NCBI GenBank assembly: GCA_016926735.1
Contig: JAFGOA010000014.1
Coordinates: 28,112-92,111 of the forward strand
Direction: 5' to 3'
Length of the DNA: 64,000 bases
From: Promethearchaeota archaeon
GTDB lineage: Archaea; Asgardarchaeota; Lokiarchaeia; Sigyniarchaeales; SOKP01
Positions 48,965 through 58,226 of this stretch are shown here, piece after piece. A program made the position numbers and the translations under genes. The notes under the pieces are model-generated. The model searched no databases. It had not been told where the DNA came from and saw only the letters and a program-made list of their open reading frames with translations. Every line of letters begins with the position of its first letter. Positions within the stretch are counted from its first letter, which is position 1.

Positions 48965-49729
48965 TTACATTATCAATAATTCATTTCTTTTAAGAGTATT
49001 TTCTAACATACTTATTTTTTGGATACATTCTGGATTCTCTGCAGTAAAATCATCCGTTTTTAAGATATATAATGTACCTATACCATCCACGTTTTTAATC
49101 ACAAAATATTCTTCCAAACCTTCAATATCTATCATTAGTTGAAAAAATGTTAAATATCCTGTCATTATTGGTGGTTTTCCATGTGTTTGCTTGGATAATT
49201 CATGAGAAATAATTCTAACGTGGTAAGGTTGCCAATGATTTATTGAAGTCGTCATTAAGTTTTCCATTATCTCCAATCTATAGAAATCTTGCCATTCAGA
49301 TTTTGGGAAATTTATTATAATATTGTTATAAACCTCTTCTTTTGCCTCTACATCTGTTCTTTCTGGTTGTTGATACATTCCTGCCCTAATAAAGATGGTG
49401 AATGTTTTATCTTTTCTATTTACATATTTCATTTGAAATCCTGTTGGTGAATATGATTCTAATGTTAAATTTGTACCTTTCGTCCCATTTGGTTTATAAT
49501 AATACGTATCATCCGAAAAAATTAGTGGAAATATAGTTGTTTTAAAGAATTCCTCTTCAAGAATAATTGGAATATACTTTTTTGTAGTTTCATTATATAC
49601 TTCTAATTCTTTAAATGCAGGATGGACTTTTGCTAGGGATTTTAAATAATTTAAAGATTCTAAAAGATATTCAGTAACATTTATCATCCTCCCTTTCCAA
49701 TATGCTCCTAAATAAAAATCTTCTTTCAT
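48965..49729 (-). CDS. Imm52-like (polymorphic-toxin immunity protein-like) protein
   Basis: N-terminal FYLGAYWKGRMINVTEYLLESLNYLKSLAKVHPAFKEL resembles the Imm52 'lgaYWxxR' opening; assignment from memory of the family. Confidence 0.45.
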   Translation of the reverse strand: MKEDFYLGAYWKGRMINVTEYLLESLNYLKSLAKVHPAFKELEVYNETTKKYIPIILEEEFFKTTIFPLIFSDDTYYYKPNGTKGTNLTLESYSPTGFQMKYVNRKDKTFTIFIRAGMYQQPERTDVEAKEEVYNNIIINFPKSEWQDFYRLEIMENLMTTSINHWQPYHVRIISHELSKQTHGKPPIMTGYLTFFQLMIDIEGLEEYFVIKNVDGIGTLYILKTDDFTAENPECIQKISMLENTLKRNELLIM

Positions 49730-49875
49730 TTAAAATTGGCTCTCTAATCTTCAATGGAATATTTCAAAAATAAATAATAAAAAAATAAAAACTTTAGGAA
49801 TAATTAAAAAAGAAAATTAGAATAATATAAGGGAGATAATAAAATTCAAATAGAGAATTCTTTAAAAATCATTTA

Positions 49876-50808
49876 TTATTCTTTTAAAGATTGAGCAATG
49901 ATAATATCTACAAAATATTTGTTTTCTTCAATTTCTACGTTGTTAAATAGACTATATAAGAGAGTCATTATTTCTTTATTGTTGATTGTTTGATAATTTG
50001 AATGTATATCTAAGGGTAAAAAGGATTTTAATTGATTTTTATATTTTTCAGGGGAATTTTGCAATAGTTCTATTATTAGATCATTTACAATGTTGGGACG
50101 GGAATATTCCTCTTTATTTTCTAAAGCTAAACAAAAAACACCTTTTTTTTTTAAAAATTTTTGATATTTTTCAATATTATTTTTGAATTCTGGAAATATT
50201 TTTCTCCCAATCACGAAAATAAAATCCATACTTTGGGGTTTCATTTCTAAATTCATATCAATTTGTTTTACATTTATTTTTGTTCTTTTGAAAAAGAAAT
50301 CAATGTTATAATTTTGGATTTTTAAAGGATTTACATAAAGATTGAGATTAATATTAAAAGGTATAAAAAAACTATAGATGGTAGTTATTTGATTTTCAAA
50401 GGTATATTCATCTGGAAAACTTATAAAACAATTCTTTCCTTCAAATTTTTTAGAATCATATCCTCGTTTTCTAAAAATCTCATGACATAGTGTTACTGAA
50501 ATCTTAAGATATCTATCAAATATTAAACCATAAAAAAAACTAGCAGATTCTATTATATTACTGTAATATAATTCTTTTCCCTTTTGAGTCAAAGTAAGAA
50601 TTATCCTATTTGGACCATTTGAAGAATCATTTGTATCTCCTTGTACCAAACCATTATTTTTCATAAAACGTAGTATTTTATAGAGATATGAAGATTTCTG
50701 AATAATGCCATTCTCTGATAAGATAAGAAATAGATCATATCCATAAGTAGGAGTATTATTTAAAATTTTTAAGACTTCAAATTGAATGAGTTCTGATTTT
50801 TTTTTCAT
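49876..50808 (-). CDS. PadR-like winged-helix protein with degenerate methyltransferase-like C-terminus
   Basis: FEVLKILNNTPTYGYDLFLILSENG...LYKILRFMKNNGLV...ILTLTQKGKELY: PadR-like HTH; the later MDFIFVIGRKIFPEFKNNIEKYQKFLKKKGVFCLAL resembles a SAM-MTase strand pattern. Confidence 0.65.
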   Translation of the reverse strand: MKKKSELIQFEVLKILNNTPTYGYDLFLILSENGIIQKSSYLYKILRFMKNNGLVQGDTNDSSNGPNRIILTLTQKGKELYYSNIIESASFFYGLIFDRYLKISVTLCHEIFRKRGYDSKKFEGKNCFISFPDEYTFENQITTIYSFFIPFNINLNLYVNPLKIQNYNIDFFFKRTKINVKQIDMNLEMKPQSMDFIFVIGRKIFPEFKNNIEKYQKFLKKKGVFCLALENKEEYSRPNIVNDLIIELLQNSPEKYKNQLKSFLPLDIHSNYQTINNKEIMTLLYSLFNNVEIEENKYFVDIIIAQSLKE

Positions 50809-50891
50809 AGTGTATTTATTATCTATTTAATTGAATAAAACCAATTATTCAAATTAATTGAAAAAAAAAAAGTTAATCAAAAAAAAAAAAA

Positions 50892-52115
50892 TTATTCATA
50901 TCGTAATGTTTTTATTGGTTCTAACCTTGATGCAGCCCAAGCGGGGTATAAACCAAAAATGATTGAAACTCCAATACCAAAGAAAAATGCATCTCTTATT
51001 AGAGACAGGGTGAATATTGGTTGAATAATCCCAATTTCAACACCCATCATTTGAGTACCTAAATCTCCAATATAACCACTAAAAACATTCGCAAAAATCC
51101 ATCCCATACCAATTCCTACAAGAGATCCTACCAATCCAATTATGATGGATTCAGATAAGAAAACCATTATCAAAGATTCATTTTTCATCCCTAAAGCTTT
51201 TAAAATTCCTATTTCTCTTTTACGTTGTATTAGGGAAATAAACATTGTATTCATAATTCCAATTCCACCTACAATTAGTGAAATTGTAGCTATTGTTCCT
51301 AAAAATGACTCAATAGAACTGAATGTTGATTCAATTGCTTCAATATAAATTATTGGAGATATTATTTGAACTTGAGAATTGAACATATCATCTATTTCAG
51401 AAGAGACACTATTGATGATAGATTCATTATTGTCATCTAGCATAAGAATAAAGTAGGTGACAATTTCTATATCAAATATTTCCTTCATTTTTTCAATTTG
51501 TAGATATATTCCTTCATCGCTAGGCCCAATTCCGATAAATAGGCCCCCTAAATTCTTAAGACTTCCAGCTACAGTCCCTTTATATGTTTGATTTCCATAA
51601 ATAGCGGTTATATTTATAGATTCTCCAATATTTACAACATTAGTTATGTAATCTCCTATGACAAATTGAGTACTATTCGCTTCTGATGGAATAATTCCAT
51701 TTTCAACAATAAACCGATTTGGATAAAGAACACCAAAATTACTAAAATCAACACCAAAAATAGGCACTATTTCATCATCTGAATTATTAAAAATGGCATA
51801 GCAATATATTTGAATTATAGGTACTACTAATATTACATGATCTATGTCTTGAAATGCTGTTATATTGTTGTAATAAAGTTGAAAAGAAGGATCATTTTCT
51901 TCAAATAATCTTATATCCTTATGTACAACTAGTGTTTTTGTGCTAAAACCCTCTTCAAATTGTGATTTTACGGTAGTTTCAAATCCATTACTAAGGGAGG
52001 AAAGACTGGTTATTGCAGCAATACCAATTAAAACTCCTAATATTGTCAAAAAACTTCTCAATTTGTGTGTCACCAGAGATTTTCCTGCGTATCTAAAATT
52101 GTTTATCAATTTCAT
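50892..52115 (-). CDS. MacB/FtsX-type ABC transporter permease
   Basis: N-term SLVTHKLRSFLTILGVLIGIAAITSL and C-term QRKREIGILKALGMKNESLIMVFLSESIIIGLVG...YPAWAASRLEPIKTLRYE. Confidence 0.95.
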   Translation of the reverse strand: MKLINNFRYAGKSLVTHKLRSFLTILGVLIGIAAITSLSSLSNGFETTVKSQFEEGFSTKTLVVHKDIRLFEENDPSFQLYYNNITAFQDIDHVILVVPIIQIYCYAIFNNSDDEIVPIFGVDFSNFGVLYPNRFIVENGIIPSEANSTQFVIGDYITNVVNIGESINITAIYGNQTYKGTVAGSLKNLGGLFIGIGPSDEGIYLQIEKMKEIFDIEIVTYFILMLDDNNESIINSVSSEIDDMFNSQVQIISPIIYIEAIESTFSSIESFLGTIATISLIVGGIGIMNTMFISLIQRKREIGILKALGMKNESLIMVFLSESIIIGLVGSLVGIGMGWIFANVFSGYIGDLGTQMMGVEIGIIQPIFTLSLIRDAFFFGIGVSIIFGLYPAWAASRLEPIKTLRYE

Positions 52116-52136
52116 TTATTTCACTTCTCTTAATTT

Positions 52137-52841
52137 TTATAAAATTCCTAGTTTTTTTCCTATTTGAGGATTATTTATCAACTTTCCATCAATTAAATAT
52201 TCAATCCGATCTGTTAATTTTGCAATTTCTGAATCGTGGGTTATCATTATAACTGTGATACCTTTTTCTTTATTTAATCTCTTTATATAAGACATTATGA
52301 TATCTCGAGTTTTAGTGTCAACATTTCCAGTGGGCTCATCCATTAATAAATAAGTTGGATCTTGAGCTAATGCGCGAGCAATTGCAACTCGTTGTTTTTG
52401 CCCTCCACTAAGTTCATTAGGTTTGTGATTCATACGATCTCCTAATCCCATGGCCTCTAATATTGATGATATTCTCTTTTTCCGTTCTGATCTTGAAATA
52501 TTTTTTATAATTAATGCTAATTCTATATTTTTATATGCTGATAATCGAGGAATTAAGTTAAAAAATTGAAAAATAAATCCAATTTTCCTTCTCAATTCTG
52601 CCCTCTTATTGTTACTTAGTCTAGAAATATTTATCCCATTTACAATAATTTCACCTTCAGTTGGGATATCTAACAATCCAAATAAGTTTAATAATGTAGA
52701 TTTACCAGAGCCAGAGGGGCCAAGTATCGAGATAAATTCTCCCTCTTCAATATTTAGATTTATCCCCCTTAAAGCATGGACTATTATCTTACCTTGGATG
52801 TAAGATTTCTTTAAATTATCTGTTTTGAGTATATATTTCAT
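52137..52841 (-). CDS. MacB/LolD-type ABC transporter ATP-binding protein
   Basis: GPSGSGKST, NELSGGQKQRVAIARALAQDPTYLLMDEPTGNVD. Confidence 0.97.
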   Translation of the reverse strand: MKYILKTDNLKKSYIQGKIIVHALRGINLNIEEGEFISILGPSGSGKSTLLNLFGLLDIPTEGEIIVNGINISRLSNNKRAELRRKIGFIFQFFNLIPRLSAYKNIELALIIKNISRSERKKRISSILEAMGLGDRMNHKPNELSGGQKQRVAIARALAQDPTYLLMDEPTGNVDTKTRDIIMSYIKRLNKEKGITVIMITHDSEIAKLTDRIEYLIDGKLINNPQIGKKLGIL

Positions 52842-53164
52842 TTTTCTTTACAAACCCTCATATTTTATAAATATTTAATTTCCAAAATCTAGCAGTAAAT
52901 ATAAGTAATTAAGTGAATTTTGACTAGTGTCCAATTTTCCAATAGATATGAGAATTTACATCTCTTTTAAAACGCACTTTCTTTGAAGAAAAGAATTAAT
53001 GAGCGTTGAAGTTATCTTAAAAATGAATAAGTACTTAAAAATAATACGATCCACTCGTGGTATTGTTTTTAGAAATAATTCTTAACTAACAAAAATTTTT
53101 TAGTAAACAATAATTAACATAAAAAAGATTTAAATGCAGATAAAATAATTATTTTTTCCTTTCA

Positions 53165-53686
53165 ATGTTAGAATTTCGCTTAGCTAAGAAAAGAGATTTA
53201 GAAATTATTCTATCTCTCTATAATAGAACTAAAAATGATTTATTGAAAAATAATATTTTACAATGGGGGACTTGGGGGGATGGATATCCAAATAGAGATT
53301 TTATAAAAGATAGAATAAGAAAAAAAGAGCTCTTTGTATTGACATATTATGATAAAATTATTGGTTCTGTAAGTTTAAATCAAGAACAATCAATAGAATG
53401 GAACATTATTTCATGGGAGGGAGACATCGAGAGTTCTCTTTTAATTCATGCGATGATTATAGATCCAACACAACAGGGGAATGGCTACGGTTCCAAATTA
53501 TTAGAATATTGTGAAAATTATGCTAAAAACCAAGGTTTAAAATATATTAGATTAGATGCTTTTACTAAAAATAAGATATCAAATAAATTATACTTAACTC
53601 GGGATTATAAAAACCTTGGAACTGTAATATTCAGATTTAAACCAGAAAATAATCAAGAATATTATTGTTATGAGAAAGAATTATAG
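53165..53686 (+). CDS. GNAT-family N-acetyltransferase
   Basis: IIDPTQQGNGYGSKLLEYCENYAKNQGLKYIRLDAFTKNKISNKLYLTRDYKNLGT. Confidence 0.9.
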   Translation: MLEFRLAKKRDLEIILSLYNRTKNDLLKNNILQWGTWGDGYPNRDFIKDRIRKKELFVLTYYDKIIGSVSLNQEQSIEWNIISWEGDIESSLLIHAMIIDPTQQGNGYGSKLLEYCENYAKNQGLKYIRLDAFTKNKISNKLYLTRDYKNLGTVIFRFKPENNQEYYCYEKEL

Positions 53687-53908
53687 TAAATATCAAACGA
53701 TACCATTTTTTTTTATCAAATTTTGCATTAAATAATTGGAATATACTATTTTTTTACTATAGGATATTTAAACTAAAAAGAAATAGACAATCAAAGATTA
53801 TGCAATCTTTTTATATTACTCTCAGAGATAGTAAAAATTTTAAAACATAGATTATTTTTGTTAGTAATTAATATTTTCAAATAAAATTAAAATATTCTAT
53901 ACTTCAAT

Positions 53909-54105
53909 GCGGGGGTTGCCAAGAGCCCTAGATGAAAAAACTAGCATCTATTCAACAGATCTTAATGCTCAATAATCGAGCAGGCTGGAAATCTGGTCTA
54001 CGGCGTTGCGTTGAGGTCGCAATGGCAATGGCATAAAAGAGAAAAAAAAAGAAAAATATTTTTGCCGCCAACAGGCCTTCGTGGGTTCGAATCCCACCTC
54101 CCGCA
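53909..54105 (+). tRNA. tRNA-Leu (anticodon GAG) apparently interrupted by two non-canonical introns (D-arm and variable arm)
   Basis: 5' GCGGGGGTTGCCAAG and 3' GTGGGTTCGAATCCCACCTCCCGCA pair (GCGGGGG/CTCCCGC, T-stem GTGGG/CCCAC); anticodon arm TTGCG TTGAGGT CGCAA (54006..54022) uninterrupted; ~69 nt extra in the D-arm and ~40-45 nt extra in the variable arm. Confidence 0.85.
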
Positions 54106-54234
54106 TTTTATTTGAATTGCGATTTAATATTATATTTCTAATTATCACGTTTTTTATATTGTATAAATATATATAATCCTAAAATTAAGAAATTCATAGG
54201 AATTCAACATAAAGATTTATTTACAATTCAGAAT

Positions 54235-54942
54235 CTATTTATTCTTTAAAGTAATTAGTTTGTTATTTTGTAGTAAATTCTTTATTTTTGGTGATATACA
54301 TAGAGTATTATTCTCTGAATCAACATACTTGAGTATATTTTGTTCTAACATAATTTTAAGAATAGAATACACTTTTTCTCTCGCAATATCTACATTTTTA
54401 TGGACATCTGCCATTTTGATATCCTCTGTAGATAAGATTAAATCCAGGATTTTTTGATTTTTTTTTTTTTTCAGAAAATAATGAAGTTTTCCAAGATCAT
54501 CATCCATGGTTATAGGAAGAAAAACACTATATTTTCCAATTTTTATTTTTTTTATTAAGTCGAATTTCATAAGAAGTTTTAAATGCCAGAGAAATTGACC
54601 TGTACTTCCTGATTGAAGGTTGAATACTTTTTCTCTTAATAAAGAAAAGGTTGCTCCATTATTTAAATAAATAAGATCATACATTTTTCGTCTATATTGA
54701 TTAAATAAAACGGTTTTTTTAGTATGTTTTGATCCATCAATAAGGATTTTTTTGCTAAATAAAAGTTGGATTATTTCTAATAATCCTTTACGGGGTATTT
54801 GTAATTGACGTTTTGATCTACTATAAATAATCTCTATATTTAACACTTTATTTTCATTGACAATCTCTTCAGCGACTTCCAAAACTTTTTGGACACTGAG
54901 ATGCTTTGATTGAATAATTGAATCTGAAATGTTAGAGATCAT
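54235..54942 (-). CDS. Tandem winged-helix transcriptional regulator (235 aa)
   Basis: LIYLNNGATFSLLREKVFNLQSGSTGQFLWHLKLLMKFDLIKK and VDIAREKVYSILKIMLEQNILKYV: two HTH-like segments. Confidence 0.65.
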   Translation of the reverse strand: MISNISDSIIQSKHLSVQKVLEVAEEIVNENKVLNIEIIYSRSKRQLQIPRKGLLEIIQLLFSKKILIDGSKHTKKTVLFNQYRRKMYDLIYLNNGATFSLLREKVFNLQSGSTGQFLWHLKLLMKFDLIKKIKIGKYSVFLPITMDDDLGKLHYFLKKKKNQKILDLILSTEDIKMADVHKNVDIAREKVYSILKIMLEQNILKYVDSENNTLCISPKIKNLLQNNKLITLKNK

Positions 54943-54952
54943 TTTTATTAAA

Positions 54953-56269
54953 TTATATATTTTTATTTTCTTTATTTTTATTATTTAGGATATTAAATTT
55001 GGTATCTAATTCTTCTAATTCATCAACATTTTCATTATAAAATTCGAGAAACTCTTCTGATAATGAAATAGGAGACTTTGCTAAATCTGAATGTATATCT
55101 TCATATTCAGTCTCCTGTCTAAACAAGTTTTTATATTTTTCTTCTATAAATTGAGGTAGACTTAATTTTTTATACGATAATAATAGGGGATGTTTCTTAT
55201 CTTTAACAAATCTGTAGGGAAAATTGGAGAAATATTTCAATATTAATTCATAAGCAGATTGATATTCACTCATATCTACACATCCTTTCTTTAGAATTCG
55301 TTCAAATTTATCTTCAAAATCTTTTGAAAAATGTGAAACCGCAGTTCTTAAAAGTTTAGAGGATTTTGTAGCAACAAGGCCAATTGTGATATATTTTGCT
55401 TTATTAAGAATTACTATACCCTCATCTAAATGAATATCTACTAGACTTCCAATATTAATTACTTCTTCACTAAGAGTTTGAATGGTATTAAGAAATCCTG
55501 TAAATGTAATCTCATTTAAATTTGACTCTGCCCAATCATGATCATATAACGGATATCCTTCATTATTCTTTACTAATAATCTATTAACTCTAAATGGTAA
55601 AATATAAAGAAGTTTAGGTTCTCTATATATGGCATATATAGTTATTCCCAATCCTAAAAACACAGTAATATCAGTTAGACTTAGGAAAATGTAGTGTATT
55701 TGGATCATGAACTGGAATGATATTGTTATAATTGAGCAAAGTAAAACGCCAATAAAAAAAATATTACCTTCCTTTTTAATGAGAATAGGGACATTCAATC
55801 TAGTTTTAAGTCCCCAATAAAACATATATATCGCATACATTGCAGTAATAAATAGAAATAATATTCGATAAACTCCTGTTATTTTCGAAGCCTTAAATCC
55901 ATTTGCTTCTATTGTTGTCACTCCACCAGGTTGAAAAGCTAAATATAATAGTAAAATACCCATTGCAAAAACAAGATAAAGACTATATGTTTTACTTGTA
56001 TCTTTAATAGTATAATTTATTCCAATAACAGCAAAGAAAACTGCTGGAAAAGAAAGAATACCTACAGTAATAGCACAGATTTCATAATTTAAGGTTGCTA
56101 AACTATCAAAAAATTTCAAAGCAGCCATTATAAATAAGGAAATTTTAATATAAAACAATGAAGGAATATTTTTGACTTTAGGTTTGATTACCATGAAAGT
56201 TGCTATTAAAAAAAAACTGATAGATCCTATTAACTTGATCAAAAACTCAATAAATTGTAAAATATACAT
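54953..56269 (-). CDS. Multi-pass membrane protein with C-terminal cytosolic domain, likely sensor partner of the regulator
   Basis: 438 aa, about 7 hydrophobic segments in the first 220 aa, then soluble domain; 10 nt from the regulator gene on the same strand. Confidence 0.7.
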   Translation of the reverse strand: MYILQFIEFLIKLIGSISFFLIATFMVIKPKVKNIPSLFYIKISLFIMAALKFFDSLATLNYEICAITVGILSFPAVFFAVIGINYTIKDTSKTYSLYLVFAMGILLLYLAFQPGGVTTIEANGFKASKITGVYRILFLFITAMYAIYMFYWGLKTRLNVPILIKKEGNIFFIGVLLCSIITISFQFMIQIHYIFLSLTDITVFLGLGITIYAIYREPKLLYILPFRVNRLLVKNNEGYPLYDHDWAESNLNEITFTGFLNTIQTLSEEVINIGSLVDIHLDEGIVILNKAKYITIGLVATKSSKLLRTAVSHFSKDFEDKFERILKKGCVDMSEYQSAYELILKYFSNFPYRFVKDKKHPLLLSYKKLSLPQFIEEKYKNLFRQETEYEDIHSDLAKSPISLSEEFLEFYNENVDELEELDTKFNILNNKNKENKNI

Positions 56270-56616
56270 TTTAGCTTCAAATAACCTCTATAAATTTCGA
56301 ATTATTTTGATAAGATTAAATTTAAATTGAAAAATAAAATTAATTCTTGGAGAATAACTAATTAATTTTAAATAATTCAACTCCGACCATTTGATTTTTT
56401 GTCTAAATCCACGATGTTATTCCCTATTAATATTATACTTACGGATATATAAATGTTAAGACAAAAAATCAAAGATAAAACAACACTTTTCCAATAAGAT
56501 CTTTAGTCTATATAGATATTCTCTTGAAATTGTTATCTTTAAAAATATTGAATTAGAATTTTTATACAAAAAAATAACAAATTAAGATAAAATCTCTCTT
56601 TAAATAAAGAAACTAA

Positions 56617-56692
56617 AAGAAATCTGATAATTTTTGTTGTTTAATTTTAGGATTGATTATTTGTAAGGTTAAGAACATATTCTTCAATTAAA
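56617..56692 (-). pseudogene. Relic of the polD2 3' end
   Basis: Revcomp TTAATTGAAGAATATGTTCTTAACCTTACAAATAAT[caat]CCTAAAATTAAACAACAAAAATTATCAGATTTCTTTTAG = LIEEYVLNLTNN..PKIKQQKLSDFF* versus PolD2 LIEEYVTSLTNNPKIKQQKLSDFF*, with a 4-nt insertion. Confidence 0.88.
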
Positions 56693-56698
56693 ATGTTC

Positions 56699-56792
56699 CA
56701 ACATAAAAATTCATTTATATTTCTGAATCTATTTTTTCTTTAGAGTAAGCAGTATATTATTTAATAGTAAATTCTTTATTTTTGGTGAAATA
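56699..56792 (-). pseudogene. Relic of the 3' end of the 54235..54942 regulator
   Basis: 56699..56792 aligns ungapped with 54205..54298 at roughly 85% by eye; encodes SPKIKNLLLNNILLTLKKK* versus SPKIKNLLQNNKLITLKNK*, stop codon kept. Confidence 0.85.
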
Positions 56793-56834
56793 TCATTTTA
56801 TAGAAGAAAAAATTATATAATAAAAGAATAACAA

Positions 56835-57233
56835 ATGAATAACTATAACTCTGTATATCTTGACTATCTTAGAATGCTTCCTTTTATTATATATGCTATT
56901 TTACTAATTATTTTATCGTCACTTAGCCAACCATATCCTATACAACCTCCGAAAGGAGTTACTTTTTATCTTAATTATATCCTTCATATAATTGAGTTTG
57001 CTGGGTTATCATTTTTTGCATTTTTTGGATTTTTTAAAAGAATAAAGTCTTTATCCATATTATTATTCTGCGTTCTTTTTGCTATATCCGATGAAGTCCA
57101 TCAATTCTTTGTTCCTAATAGATTTTTTGATTTTTTTGATATTTTAGTTGATTGTATTGGAATTATCATCGGGTATGCCTTCTATTTATCTATATTAAAA
57201 ATAAAAAAGGAAATTGAAAGGAAAAAAAAATAA
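56835..57233 (+). CDS. VanZ-like membrane protein
   Basis: YLNYILHIIEFAGLSFFAFFGFF...FAISDEVHQFFVPNRFFDFFDILVDCIGIIIGY: VanZ-like signature (DExHQ..P.R....D...N..G). Confidence 0.9.
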   Translation: MNNYNSVYLDYLRMLPFIIYAILLIILSSLSQPYPIQPPKGVTFYLNYILHIIEFAGLSFFAFFGFFKRIKSLSILLFCVLFAISDEVHQFFVPNRFFDFFDILVDCIGIIIGYAFYLSILKIKKEIERKKK

Positions 57234-57263
57234 ATAAAAATTGAAGGAATAAAAAAAAAATAT

Positions 57264-57770
57264 TTATCTTTTTGGACTTTTTTTAAGATATCTCTCACAT
57301 TTTTTCCTGAAATAATAAATGTGAATATATTTATTTCCGCCAGTAATGATTATAAAACCACTGATAAATATTAAATAAGGACTTGACATTATTGAAAAAA
57401 ATATTAAAAACATCTGAAAACCGATAAGTAATCCTAAAAATGAAATAAGGACTGAAAAGCAATATAGAGTAAATATCAACCTGACTAACGTATGATATTT
57501 CTTTAAAATTGAATATTTTAATCTCCATTTATCATACTTACTATTATAGTAGCAAGCATGACAAATCAATTCATATGATTCATGTAATAATTGATTTTTT
57601 TCTCTATCAACGATATGAATTAATGCTTTTCTCTTACATTTAGAACATATATATTTAAAACAGAGATTGCACTGAATAAATGCTTGTTTTTTTGGATGAT
57701 AATAACATTCTTTACTTTCAATTTTTACATCCTTCCTTTTCTTCTTGAGATTCTTACTTTTTGCATTCAT
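57264..57770 (-). CDS. B-box-like zinc-binding membrane protein
   Basis: CYYHPKKQAFIQCNLCFKYICSKCKRKALIHI...LICHACYYN followed by two hydrophobic segments. Confidence 0.75.
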   Translation of the reverse strand: MNAKSKNLKKKRKDVKIESKECYYHPKKQAFIQCNLCFKYICSKCKRKALIHIVDREKNQLLHESYELICHACYYNSKYDKWRLKYSILKKYHTLVRLIFTLYCFSVLISFLGLLIGFQMFLIFFSIMSSPYLIFISGFIIITGGNKYIHIYYFRKKCERYLKKSPKR

Positions 57771-57904
57771 TAAATACCACCTCTTTTTTTTTTGGATCTC
57801 TGATCAAGTAAAAAAAGATAGGTAATATAAGGGTACTATATATATTTTCCATAATTTATATAGAAAATAAAACAAACTATAGCTTTTTATATTATTTATC
57901 ATGA

Positions 57905-58197
57905 TCACTCAAGAATACACCTTCCTTCAGGGAGGTAATGAATTGAGCTAAATTAAAAATTATCAAATTTCACTAAACTTTCAATCTCTCATTCCTTTTA
58001 AATTAATCTATTTTAGTATTTTAATAAGGAAATTCAGATTATAACGTTGAATTTCTTATTGCATGAACCCTTTGTGAACGAGGAATTATTCCCAAAACAA
58101 TGGAATGGTTTTCTACGATAAACAGGCCAATCCGTAATAGAAGCGATTGTGTACTCGTAGGAAGCCACGACCTTCAAGTCGTGTGTAGTTCACTGAA
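57905..58197 (+). mobile_element. Remnant or MITE-like trace of an IS200/IS605-type element
   Basis: Right-end-like ggaagccACGACcttcaaGTCGTgtgtagttcactg at ~58159..58196, the typical tnpB 3'-end hairpin plus GTAGTTCAC-like tail; candidate left hairpin acctTCCttcaGGGAggt at ~57918..57937. Confidence 0.5.
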
Positions 58198-58226
58198 AAG
58201 AATCTATGATTTTAAGTAATTAATTT

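Noticed and set aside
54006-54022. Canonical 37/38 intron in the tRNA-Leu
   Set aside because: Anticodon arm TTGCG-TTGAGGT-CGCAA is uninterrupted; extra sequence lies only in the D and variable arms.
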